Shown: positions 25,369 to 34,152 of the stretch, piece by piece
Layout: each line of letters begins with the position of its first letter
Position numbering within the stretch: the stretch's first letter is position 1
Notes under the pieces: model-generated
The model's input: only the letters and a program-made list of their open reading frames with translations
Told to the model about the DNA's origin: nothing
Database searches by the model: none
Made by a program: the position numbers and the translations under genes
Assembly: GCA_020849275.1 (NCBI GenBank)
Contig: JADLGO010000013.1
Coordinates: forward strand, 1-64,000
From: Chthonomonadales bacterium
GTDB lineage: Bacteria > Armatimonadota > Chthonomonadetes > Chthonomonadales > CAJBBX01
DNA: 64,000 nucleotides
Direction: 5' to 3'

Positions 25369-27846
25369 CTACCGGGTTTGGCCGGCCCCGGCGAACTCGC
25401 CGCCCTCCACCGACCAGTCCGCGCCGAACAAGCCCACCGTCCGCACTCCGGCATCGCCGCGTGAGAGGATCTCGGGCCCTACCACCAGGCAGTCGGGCAC
25501 CGCGACGCCCGGCACCAGATAGGGCAAACGGTCCGTGAGCCGCATACCGACCGGTCCGCTGCCGGCGACCGCGGCCACGCAGGCGACATCGCTGCCGGGG
25601 CGCGGCCGCAGGAACAGACACGCCAGGTCACTGCCCTTCCAGACCCGTCCTCCCACGCGCACCTCGCCGCGGCGCACCTGCACGGGGCTCTGGCCCAGGA
25701 GGGCCGACCAGGCGCGGTTCGTGTCGGCGTTGCCGTAGAGCACCACGCCGCGGTCACGCTCGCGCTCGGGTCGGAAGGCCGTGTCCGGTATGGCCTCCAC
25801 GGAGGCATTGCCCCGATACCAGAGGGTCTCGGCATCGAGCCGCGCGCGCGCCTCGGCCCACGCGGCCTCCTCCGGCGAGCCGACTGTGCCCCACACGAGC
25901 AGCACCCGGTGATCGAATGCCAGCTTGAACGGCCCGGAGCGCCGTGGCCCCTTGCGGAACGGATCTGGATCGCCGGCGATGCTCCAGGCGCCGGCGGCGC
26001 GGCGCAGGCGGATCACGCCGCCGTGCGCCGGAGTCCGCGCCGGGCCCAACTCCTGGCCGTCGATCTCGAAGGAAACCGTGGCGGGCTCCGGCAGACCGGC
26101 GGCGTCGATGGCGAGCAGGGCGACGTTCGTCGTTGTGCCCGTGAAGCGCCGCCGGTGCGGGTCACGGCGCAGGTCGATCGTCGATGGCTGGAGCGGGCGC
26201 TGCTGCTCCTCGACGGTGGCCCAGTGGCAGCGCGCCGACACGCCGGGGTTGACGGTAACGAAGCGTACGTCGCGCACGGCCGCATCGGGCGGGAGGGCGT
26301 GTCGCGCGAACATGTCGAACATCGGCGGCCAGTCCATGCACTCGGCGCCGGGCTCGTCCGACGACTCCCACCAGTGGCCCGCGCCGGGCTGCTCGTGGTA
26401 CTGCCAGTCGTGGTGGTTGGTGGCCAGAAGGGCTGCCATCGCGCGCGCCTCCGTCACCGGCACGTTGTCGTCGGCGCCGCCGTGCAGGATGTAGACGCCG
26501 TGCCAGCGGTAGTTGGGCGCCAGCGCGAGCGTATTGCTGGACGCGCCGGCCCGGCGGAAGATCGCGGCTGACCGGTCGTCGTGTGGCAAGCGCGCGCCGC
26601 CGGCATAGGACTGGAAGCTGATCCAGGCTGCGCTCGGGCCGATGGCGGCGAAGCGGTCCGGGTAGGTGGCCGCGATGTGCCACACACCGTGACCGCCCAT
26701 CGAGTGGCCGGTCAGGTAGGTGCGCGCCGGGTCCGTCCTGAGTGTGCGGCGCGCCTCCTCCAGCACCTCCATCGCGTCCGCGCGGCCCCAGTCCTCCCAG
26801 TCGAAGCCGTACGGGCGGCGGTTGGTGGGGCAGACGATATGGGCCCAGGTCTTCGGCGCATAGGCGTCCGCGTTGCCGATGGCCTCCACGCTCGCCCCGT
26901 GCAGGCTCAGGACGAGGGCCGGGCGTCCGGCGGGCGCGCCGGGCGGCGGACAGGCGGGGTTCACCGCGTAGTACTGCACGCTGCCGTCGATGCCGCTCAC
27001 GAACGTTCGCTTCCAGGTCTGGCGGGGCTCGCGGACGCGCAGCGCGCCCTGCGCCGCGTGCAGCGTGCGGCCGCGCGGGTCCAGCAGGCTCAGCGCGAGG
27101 AGCGCCTGGCCGCCGCCGCGGGGCGGCGAGACTCGCAAGGCGAAGCCCACCTTGCGCACGCTCAGCGGCGGCATCCAGGGAAGACGCGTTCGCGTGAGGC
27201 CGCTCTTCGGCGCTCCGGCCGCGAGGACGAGACCCTCACGCGGCTCGGTGGAGGCGTTCACCACGACGACGGCCCCCATCAGCCGTTCCGTCCGCCCGCG
27301 GATCAGGTCCGGCAGAGTGAGGTCGCCGGTGTCCAGCAGAACGGGTGCGGGCGGGTCGACGAGGCGCACACGCAGGCGACCGCGCCCGCAGGAGAAGAGC
27401 AACGCGTTTCGGCCCGCCGTGAGCGCCACGGGCAGACGCACGTAGCCATGCTCGTAGGGGTCCCCGGCGTGCGGCGTCCCGTTGACGTAGACCATCGAGT
27501 GCCCGGCCGCCTCCAGGAGCATCACGCGCGGCGCGGCCAGTTGCGCCGCGGCGCACGCATAGCCCGGCGCGAGCGCCCTCGACTGGAACAGGCCGTCCTT
27601 GCCGGCCTCCAGCTCCCGCCAGGTTCGCTGCCCTCCGCCGTCCATCTCCACGGTCTCGCCCTCGTGGGGCGGCCGCCATGCTCCGGCCACGATACGCTCC
27701 TGCACGGGGTCGCCTTGCAGCAGCGTGCGGCCGCCGGCGGCCATCGGGCCAACGACGAGGACCCGCGTAGGAGCGATCTCGATGCCCGACGCCGGGGCGA
27801 CGGCGAGGCCCACGAGCGCGAGGCCAACGGCGGCGCGGAACGGCAT
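25369..27846 (-). CDS. Secreted alpha/beta-hydrolase (prolyl-oligopeptidase/esterase type) with N-terminal beta domains
   Basis: This 825-residue protein has a signal peptide (1-22). The first 270 residues are beta-rich and include a jelly-roll-like section (MVYVNGTPHAGDPYEHGYVRLP). The catalytic domain spans about 285-520: a VLSLHGASVE oxyanion strand, the nucleophile elbow GHSMGGHG, and HGGADDNVPV and GAGHWWES carrying the likely Asp and His. A C-terminal region of about 300 residues has more beta structure and segments like VLLVWGTVG and VPDCLVVGPEILSR, resembling some secreted peptidase-like esterases. Likely substrates are ester-linked side groups on polysaccharide or peptides. ATG at 27846 has GGAGGTGA 6 nt upstream. 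It belongs to the minus-strand carbohydrate run. Confidence 0.78.
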   Translation of the reverse strand: MPFRAAVGLALVGLAVAPASGIEIAPTRVLVVGPMAAGGRTLLQGDPVQERIVAGAWRPPHEGETVEMDGGGQRTWRELEAGKDGLFQSRALAPGYACAAAQLAAPRVMLLEAAGHSMVYVNGTPHAGDPYEHGYVRLPVALTAGRNALLFSCGRGRLRVRLVDPPAPVLLDTGDLTLPDLIRGRTERLMGAVVVVNASTEPREGLVLAAGAPKSGLTRTRLPWMPPLSVRKVGFALRVSPPRGGGQALLALSLLDPRGRTLHAAQGALRVREPRQTWKRTFVSGIDGSVQYYAVNPACPPPGAPAGRPALVLSLHGASVEAIGNADAYAPKTWAHIVCPTNRRPYGFDWEDWGRADAMEVLEEARRTLRTDPARTYLTGHSMGGHGVWHIAATYPDRFAAIGPSAAWISFQSYAGGARLPHDDRSAAIFRRAGASSNTLALAPNYRWHGVYILHGGADDNVPVTEARAMAALLATNHHDWQYHEQPGAGHWWESSDEPGAECMDWPPMFDMFARHALPPDAAVRDVRFVTVNPGVSARCHWATVEEQQRPLQPSTIDLRRDPHRRRFTGTTTNVALLAIDAAGLPEPATVSFEIDGQELGPARTPAHGGVIRLRRAAGAWSIAGDPDPFRKGPRRSGPFKLAFDHRVLLVWGTVGSPEEAAWAEARARLDAETLWYRGNASVEAIPDTAFRPERERDRGVVLYGNADTNRAWSALLGQSPVQVRRGEVRVGGRVWKGSDLACLFLRPRPGSDVACVAAVAGSGPVGMRLTDRLPYLVPGVAVPDCLVVGPEILSRGDAGVRTVGLFGADWSVEGGEFAGAGQTR

Positions 27847-27877
27847 GGCACTCACCTCCGGGGGAGTGGGGCCGGCG

Positions 27878-29986
27878 CTATGGCGTGCGGGCGGCGGCCC
27901 GCACGATGAACCAGGTGATGGCGCCCGACGCGAGGCGGACGGGCAGGTCGGCCGCCTGCGCGTCGTCCAGCGCGAGGGTGACCGCCCTGCCTCCTCGCTC
28001 GGCGAAGCGGGCCGCGCCGGAGAGCCCCGCGTAGTGCAGCGGCACGCGCAGGCGCCGGCGTATGGCCCTCGCTGTGGGGTTGTAGACCATCAGCAGGGCG
28101 CGCTCGTCGAGACGCGGGTTGACGTGCAGGATGGCGTCGAGGTCGCGCCTGTCGGGCCTCCGCAGGTGCACGATGTCCGAGTCCAGGATGGCCCGGTGCC
28201 TCTTGTAGAAGCCCACCCAACGACGCACAAGCTCCCGCGTCGCGTCCGTGTCGTACAGGCGAGGTCCGCGGTAGGCGGCCATCACGCCGCTCCCGAAGTT
28301 CTGCGCCAGGTGCCACTCGTAGTCGGCCAGATGCTCGGAGAGCGGCTCGAGCGTGGCGGCCGGCCCGCCGCCGTGGTACTCAACGAGCGGAACGAACATC
28401 CAGCCCATGCTGGCGGTCTTGCCGAACGTGCCATCGTAGATGTTCTGGCGCGCGATCAGAATCTGGCGGTCTCGAGGCAGGCTGAAGTTGGTCTCGCGGT
28501 AGCCCATGCCGCACTTGTTGCTGCCGCTCAGGTAGTACCAGTCCGGCGTGTTGACGTAGATGCCCCGGCGCCGGCACTCGCGGTAGAAGGCGCTGCAAGC
28601 CTCCCACTGGCGCACCTGCGAGTCGGCAAGGCCGCGATGGTGGGCGTGCGTGGTCGACGCGCACACGTCGCCGTGGTAGGGGCCGTCCGTCTCGATCACG
28701 TCGATGCCGGTCGCGTCGATGAAGCGCAGAACACGCTCGAAGTAGCCGTCGGCCCACCGCGAGGCCAAACAGGCGCTCTGACCGAACTTGCTGCCCGGCG
28801 CGCCCGTGTCGGGGGAGACGCAGTTGCTTTCCGGCCCCACATCGCGCGAGGCGCACATGAGCGTGTAGCCGCCGACCTGGATGCCCTTCGTGTGCGCGTA
28901 GTCCACGTCTGCCTTGACGCGAGCCAGGTAGGTGGGATCCAGGTTCTCGATCTCGAAGCCGCTCCAGAAGGTGAGGATCACCATCTCGAAGCCGACTTCG
29001 GCGCACTGGTCGATGGCCAGACGCACCGAGGCGGAGTCCGAGCTTCGCACATGCATGAAGATGGGGTTCTCGGCCGTCTGCGGGGCGAGCGCGCGGTAGA
29101 GGCGGCGTCGCGTCAGCCCCTGCCGCTCGCGATCGTCAGAGTCGAGGAGTGCCTCCACGGTGCCGAAGGACTCGAACGTTCCGCCTGGCGGGAGCAGCAC
29201 GCCCGGCCCGAGCGGGTACCGGCTCGTGAGCAGGAGCGGGGCGCGGCGCTCGTAGTCGACCTGCGTGGCGTAGTCGGGGTCGGTGCCCCACGCCGTGGTC
29301 TCCATCCCCGCGAACGCGTAGCTGCTCTCAACGTGGAGGCGCGCCTTCTCCTGCTCGTTGATGGCCAGTACCTCGGTCTCCAGACCGGTTACCTCCACCG
29401 GCGTCGTGCCGCCGTTGCGCACCCGGATCCACTTGGCCAGCACCGGCAGGCCATCGTACATCTCGTAGCGCACGGTGACGGCGATGCCCGCGTGGCGTCC
29501 CGGAGGCGCGGCGAACTCGACGATGAGGGCGCGGCCGCGCGGCGGCCAGGGGGCGTCAGGCGCATGGCGCGCCGGTTTCCAGGGGTAGGGGGCCTCGGTC
29601 GCCCCGGCGCGCCAGCCCCTCACGCGGAAGGCGGCGGGGTCCGCCGGCATCGCGTCGAGCCAGCGCGGATCCAGGTAGGCGTAGTCCGGCTGCCCGATCA
29701 GGCCGCCGATCGCGTAGCGCACGCCGTCGAGGGCCATCACGGCCTCCGGCTTAACGCCGCGCAGCAGGCTCGCCCCGGTCACCAGGTTGTCGAGGCCGAC
29801 CGTTGCCCAGTTGGGGGCGACGCGGAACGTGCGGCGGGCGAGCCCGTTGGCCAGGGTCACCTCGCGCCCGCCGGCGCTCCGGCGAACCACCGTCCGAGCG
29901 TGCGCCGGCTCCACGAGCCAGTCGCGGCGGGTGGGCGGAGCGCCCGCGGCCATGGCGCAGGCGACGATGGCGATAGTGGTCAGCAC
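27878..29986 (-). CDS. Secreted alpha-galactosidase-like (GH36/GH31-type) glycosidase, uncharacterised
   Basis: This 702-residue protein has a signal peptide (residues 1-16). A beta-supersandwich N-domain (about 20-300) precedes a TIM barrel. Barrel strands and candidate catalytic acids are visible in MVILTFWSGFEIENLDP, KGIQVGGYTLMCASRD, IDVIETDGPYHGDVCAS and RGIYVNTPDWYYLSGSNK. This layout is typical of GH36/GH31-related alpha-glycosidases, and Asp in ETDG is a plausible nucleophile. A small C-terminal beta domain follows. Substrate is unknown. GTG at 29986 follows AGGAGG at 6 nt and gives a clean signal peptide; a longer reading adds 33 residues without one. It lies between the hydrolase and DUF4855 genes with short gaps. 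Confidence 0.7.
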   Translation of the reverse strand: MLTTIAIVACAMAAGAPPTRRDWLVEPAHARTVVRRSAGGREVTLANGLARRTFRVAPNWATVGLDNLVTGASLLRGVKPEAVMALDGVRYAIGGLIGQPDYAYLDPRWLDAMPADPAAFRVRGWRAGATEAPYPWKPARHAPDAPWPPRGRALIVEFAAPPGRHAGIAVTVRYEMYDGLPVLAKWIRVRNGGTTPVEVTGLETEVLAINEQEKARLHVESSYAFAGMETTAWGTDPDYATQVDYERRAPLLLTSRYPLGPGVLLPPGGTFESFGTVEALLDSDDRERQGLTRRRLYRALAPQTAENPIFMHVRSSDSASVRLAIDQCAEVGFEMVILTFWSGFEIENLDPTYLARVKADVDYAHTKGIQVGGYTLMCASRDVGPESNCVSPDTGAPGSKFGQSACLASRWADGYFERVLRFIDATGIDVIETDGPYHGDVCASTTHAHHRGLADSQVRQWEACSAFYRECRRRGIYVNTPDWYYLSGSNKCGMGYRETNFSLPRDRQILIARQNIYDGTFGKTASMGWMFVPLVEYHGGGPAATLEPLSEHLADYEWHLAQNFGSGVMAAYRGPRLYDTDATRELVRRWVGFYKRHRAILDSDIVHLRRPDRRDLDAILHVNPRLDERALLMVYNPTARAIRRRLRVPLHYAGLSGAARFAERGGRAVTLALDDAQAADLPVRLASGAITWFIVRAAARTP

Positions 29987-30086
29987 GGGGGGCCTCCTGG
30001 GCTCGCACTTGCCGGACGGTTCCTTTGCGCGGAGGGGGTCTGCCGCGCCGGGCAGCGCCGCCGGCCGGCCAGCGATGCCGACCACA

Positions 30087-32462
30087 TCAGCGCACCTCCA
30101 CCTCGCTCAGCATTGCCCAGCCGCGGTCGGGCCGAACCCGCACGCGCACGTAGCGAGCCCGGCTCGCCGCGGCCGAGCGCACCGTGTAGGCCGCCGCCAC
30201 GCAGAGTCTGTCGTTCTCCGGGCTGCCGCTCTTGCGCGCGACCCCGAGCCGGGTCCACCGCTCGCCGTCCCTGGAGAGCTCGACGCCCACCTCCGCCGGG
30301 CCGTAGATGGCCGCCGCGCCGCCCCGCAAGCTCCACGCGGTCACCTCGCTCACGTGAGCGACGCGGCCCAGGTCCAGGGTGACGACGCCCGGCTCACCGG
30401 TCTGCCAGCCGGTGAGCTGGCGCGGCACGAAGTCCTCCGCCACCACGCCGTCCGTCAGCCGTGCGCCGTCGTCGGGATAGGCGGGCCCGTCGCCCTGCTC
30501 GACGGGCGTGGGGGGCGGAGCGAGCGTGTAGGCCCGCCCGCGCGCGAGCTCGGCCGCACCGGACAGCACGCTCACCTCGCGCAGCATGAGCCACGCGTTC
30601 GGTTCGAACAGCAGCGTAACATGGCGCGCGCGGACCGGGCGCGAAAGGCGAAAGTCAAGGCGGCCGGTCATGTCGGTCGCGGAGCGTCGGAAGGTGACCA
30701 CGGGCGGGGCGCCGCCGGCCCACTCGAAGCCATCGGGAAGCGCGCCGCGGCCCGCGAAGGCGCGCGGGGACGCGCGACCATCGGTCAGAAAGGCGACCGC
30801 GCGCGCCGGCCAGTTCACGGCGCTGCCCGAGCCGCCGTCGACCCATGCTCGAATCGCGGTCACGCGCCGCGTGGCCCCGAGATCCAGGGCCACGGCCACG
30901 GACGCGCCGTACCAGCCCACCGTGTCGCCCGACGAGTAGCTGGCGTCGGACACGCGCCCGTCCGTGAGCTCGCCGCCGCGGTCGCTGTAGGCGGCCGGCG
31001 CGGCGGGCTCGAAGCGGTACGACGCGCCGAGCGCCGCATGGGCGCGCAGGCCCGTGGGCGCGGCACCGCTCGCCTCGGCGCGAGCCAGGTGGAGCGGCGG
31101 CGAGCCCGGCGCCGGCCTGAGCGTGACGCGAAGCCGGCTCGCCGTGGCCGAGAGCGGCACCGTCACGACCTGCCTCCGGTCGTCGAGCGGGTTCGGGCCC
31201 GGGCGCACAGCCCATCTGGCGGGCTCCCATCGGCCGCCCCTGCCGGGCGATTCCACCCGCACGACCCCGGCCCAGGCGTCGCGCGGCCCCTGCTCGTCCA
31301 GGAACAGGTCGAGGGCCGTCCACGCCCGTCGAGACGGCAACTCGAGCGTCAGCCCGGCGCCGCCCGGAACGGAGACCCGACGCACGCGGGCAGCGGGCGT
31401 GGGATCGGTCACCGGCAGGCCGCTCACGTAATCGGCGAGCGAGGCGTAGAGGTGGCGCGCGACGGTGGCGCGTCCACGGGCAAGCCGCTCCACGGTGTCG
31501 GTGCCCAGGTAGTAGGCCTGGGCTCCGGCGCGGTAGCCGAGCCGCTCCGGCATGCCGTCGGCAAGGTAGTGGAGGAACGCGAGCCGGTCGAGCGGGCTCT
31601 CGAGCACCGCGCCCGCCTCCATCTCCACGCCGAGCCCGGCCCCGCGCGCCAGGTCGGCCGCCACGGCGAGGCGGTTGCGGCGCACGCGGCCGCCATGAGT
31701 CGACGCGGCGAACGCGTAGTTGGGCTGCAGCACCGCGACGTCGATGCCCCGCTCGCGCCAGCCGTTCCAGCCGTCGGCGCGGTACCAGGGGATCCAGAGC
31801 AGGCGCTGGCCGCCCGCGTGCGCCTCGTCGGCCGCCTGGCGAACGGCCGCCGCGTCGCCCGGGCCGATGTCCTCCCGCATCCAGTAGAAACCCCAGAGCC
31901 GAAGGTGCCGGAATCGCGCCTCGCGGAAACGCCTGCGGGCCTCGTCCAGGTACCAGTGGAGCACGGCGCGGCGGCCCGGTCCCGTGGCCAGGTCCTCGCC
32001 GCGGCCGTCGCCGTCGATGTCGTCGAAGTCGCGCACCTCGGGCGAGGGGTATGGGATGGAGAGCATGACGGAGCGAGGCGAGGGCGGGGCGCCGAGCCTG
32101 GCGGCGGCGCGCTCGATGGCGTCGTCGAGCGCGTGCAGGTCGCGACCGGGTGCGAACCATCGGTCCAGGTGGTATTGCCACCCCGAGCGCCGGGTGGCGC
32201 CGTACTCGGTGCGCGCGCCGTCCGGGGTGGTCTGGATCAGGAAGAGGAACGCGTCGAACAGCCAGCCCGCGCGGGGCGCGCCGGTGCGGGCGACGTAGGG
32301 CCCCAGGTCGTCGGCCGTCCGCGTCGCGCGGTCATAGATGAGTGCGCAGTGATGGAATCCGGCCGTTGCCGGGGAGGGGTAGTCCGCGAGTGTCGGACGC
32401 GAAGCGAAGGTGGCGGCCAGCATGCCGGCCATGGCGACGGCCGCCCGGGGCGCGCGCCGCAC
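30087..32462 (-). CDS. Secreted DUF4855 protein with discoidin-like C-terminal domains
   Basis: This 791-residue protein has a signal peptide (RRAPRAAVAMAGMLAATFA). The DUF4855-type region (about 30-400) shows FHHCALIYDRATRTADDLGPYV, YHLDRWFAPGRDLHALDDAI, VMLSIPYPSP, FRHLRLWGFYWMREDI, AVLQPNYAF and LGVEMEAGAVLE. It is thought to be a TIM-barrel carbohydrate-active domain of unproven activity. Two beta-sandwich F5/8-type C-like modules follow: one near 600-680 (TRRVTAIRAWVDGG), one at the end (VTLDLGRVAHVSEVTAWSL). The GTG at 32462 begins 2 nt after the xylulokinase stop, so the two should be co-translated. Substrate is unknown, probably plant polysaccharide. Confidence 0.78.
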   Translation of the reverse strand: MRRAPRAAVAMAGMLAATFASRPTLADYPSPATAGFHHCALIYDRATRTADDLGPYVARTGAPRAGWLFDAFLFLIQTTPDGARTEYGATRRSGWQYHLDRWFAPGRDLHALDDAIERAAARLGAPPSPRSVMLSIPYPSPEVRDFDDIDGDGRGEDLATGPGRRAVLHWYLDEARRRFREARFRHLRLWGFYWMREDIGPGDAAAVRQAADEAHAGGQRLLWIPWYRADGWNGWRERGIDVAVLQPNYAFAASTHGGRVRRNRLAVAADLARGAGLGVEMEAGAVLESPLDRLAFLHYLADGMPERLGYRAGAQAYYLGTDTVERLARGRATVARHLYASLADYVSGLPVTDPTPAARVRRVSVPGGAGLTLELPSRRAWTALDLFLDEQGPRDAWAGVVRVESPGRGGRWEPARWAVRPGPNPLDDRRQVVTVPLSATASRLRVTLRPAPGSPPLHLARAEASGAAPTGLRAHAALGASYRFEPAAPAAYSDRGGELTDGRVSDASYSSGDTVGWYGASVAVALDLGATRRVTAIRAWVDGGSGSAVNWPARAVAFLTDGRASPRAFAGRGALPDGFEWAGGAPPVVTFRRSATDMTGRLDFRLSRPVRARHVTLLFEPNAWLMLREVSVLSGAAELARGRAYTLAPPPTPVEQGDGPAYPDDGARLTDGVVAEDFVPRQLTGWQTGEPGVVTLDLGRVAHVSEVTAWSLRGGAAAIYGPAEVGVELSRDGERWTRLGVARKSGSPENDRLCVAAAYTVRSAAASRARYVRVRVRPDRGWAMLSEVEVR

Positions 32463-32464
32463 CG

Positions 32465-33994
32465 TCAGCCCACGATCCCGGCGACCTCGGCGAAGAGGTC
32501 CTTGAGCCGGGGATAGAGCGCGCGATAGACCGCGTAGAACCGGTCGTAGGCGGCGCGGTTCACCGTGCACGGCTCCGTGGCCTTCTCCACCCGGATCACG
32601 GCCGCGCAGGCCGCCTCGACGCTGGGCCACACGCCGGCGCCCACGCCGGCCAGCAATGCGACGCCGAGGGCCGGCCCCTCATCGACATTGATCGTGACGT
32701 GGGGGAACCCGGTGATGTCGGCCTGGATCTGGCGCCACAGCGCGCTGCGGGCGCCGCCGCCGGAGGCGCGCACCTGCCGAACCGGAAGCTTCATCTCGCG
32801 CATGATCTCGAACGAGTCGCGCAGGCCGAACGAGACGCCCTCCATCACGGAGCGCGCAAAGTGCGCCCGGTCGGAGCGCCGGGTGATGCCAAAGAAAACG
32901 CCGCGCGCGCGCGCGTCTGGATAGGGCGTTCGCTCGCCCGTCAGATACGGGAGGAAGACGAGCCCCTCCGCGCCCGCGGGCGCCTCGGCGGCCTCGCCCG
33001 CGATCACCTCGTAAGGGTCACGTCCGAGCGCCCTGGCCACCGCCCGCTCGGACTCGCAGAACGTGTCGCGGTACCACTGGAGCGAGCCGCCCGCGGAGAG
33101 CATGACTCCCATCAGGTGCCATTTGCCTGGCACCGCGTGACAGAAGGTGTGCAGCCGGAGCCCGGGGTCCACGATCGCGCTGTCGGCGAAGGCAAACACG
33201 ACGCCGGAGGTGCCGACGGTGGACGAGACGATGCCGGTCTCGACGATGCCGTTGCCGACGGCCCCGGCCGCCTGGTCGCCGCCGCCGCCCACCACGGGCG
33301 TGCCCTCCGCCAACCCGGTGGCGCGCGCGGCCTCGGCCGTGACGCGCCCGCTCACCTCCGGCGACTCGAAGGCGCGCGGCATCCAGTCGCCAGGGATGCC
33401 GCAGGCGTCCAGCATCTCGTCCGCCCAGGCGCGCTTGCGCACGTTGAACAGGGCGGTCCCCGAGGCGTCGGAGACCTCGGTCGCGTACTCGCCGGTGAGC
33501 CGCCGGCGCACGTAGTCCTTAGGCAGCAACACCTTGCGCACACGCGCGTAGATGTCAGGCTCGTTGTTTCTCAGCCACACGATCTTGCCGGCCGTGAACC
33601 CGGTGAGGACCGGGTTGCTGATGAGCTCAACGACCCGATCGGGTCCGACCGTCTCCATGATCCAGTTGCATTCGGCCTGGGTGCGCTGGTCGTTCCACAG
33701 GATGGCGCGCCGAAGCACCGTGTCGGACTCGTCCAGGAACACCGCGCCGTGCATCTGGCCGGAGAGACCAACGGCGCGCACCTCGCCGGGCTCGATGCCG
33801 GGGCCGGAGAGCGCGGCGCGCACCGTGGCGCAGGTCGCGGCCCACCAGTCCGCCGGGTCCTGCTCCGACCAGAGCGGCCGTGGGCTGTGGAGCGGGTACT
33901 CGTGCGTGGCGCGCGCGCGCACCGCGCCGTCCTCGTCGACCAGGATGGTCCGGGTGCCGCTGGTGCCAATGTCGATGCCAACGAGGTAGGCCAT
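32465..33994 (-). CDS. xylB: Xylulokinase
   Basis: This 509-residue FGGY-family kinase phosphorylates D-xylulose to feed the pentose phosphate pathway. It has LVGIDIGTSGTRTILVD (phosphate-binding), the substrate motif GLSGQMHGAVFLD, WNDQRT, and the second ATPase half VSSTVGTSGVVF with ASGGGARSALWRQIQAD. Length is normal. GGAGGA lies ahead of the ATG. It heads the minus-strand set that includes the DUF4855, GH36-like and hydrolase genes, and is divergent from a GH10 xylanase. Together they suggest xylan breakdown and xylose use. A xylose isomerase or transporter is not in the window. Confidence 0.93.
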   Translation of the reverse strand: MAYLVGIDIGTSGTRTILVDEDGAVRARATHEYPLHSPRPLWSEQDPADWWAATCATVRAALSGPGIEPGEVRAVGLSGQMHGAVFLDESDTVLRRAILWNDQRTQAECNWIMETVGPDRVVELISNPVLTGFTAGKIVWLRNNEPDIYARVRKVLLPKDYVRRRLTGEYATEVSDASGTALFNVRKRAWADEMLDACGIPGDWMPRAFESPEVSGRVTAEAARATGLAEGTPVVGGGGDQAAGAVGNGIVETGIVSSTVGTSGVVFAFADSAIVDPGLRLHTFCHAVPGKWHLMGVMLSAGGSLQWYRDTFCESERAVARALGRDPYEVIAGEAAEAPAGAEGLVFLPYLTGERTPYPDARARGVFFGITRRSDRAHFARSVMEGVSFGLRDSFEIMREMKLPVRQVRASGGGARSALWRQIQADITGFPHVTINVDEGPALGVALLAGVGAGVWPSVEAACAAVIRVEKATEPCTVNRAAYDRFYAVYRALYPRLKDLFAEVAGIVG

Positions 33995-34152
33995 CGCCGC
34001 GTCCTCCGGTCTGTGCAGCCTGACTACTCATGATACGGTTCGGTGCCTCGCATCGGCCTTCCTGCGGCGGGGCGCGGAGAAGGGAGCCCGACGCAGGCGG
34101 CGAAAGGAGGAGCGCTCCGTGTCGTGGTGGGCACGGGTGGAAGGAGGGTGCG

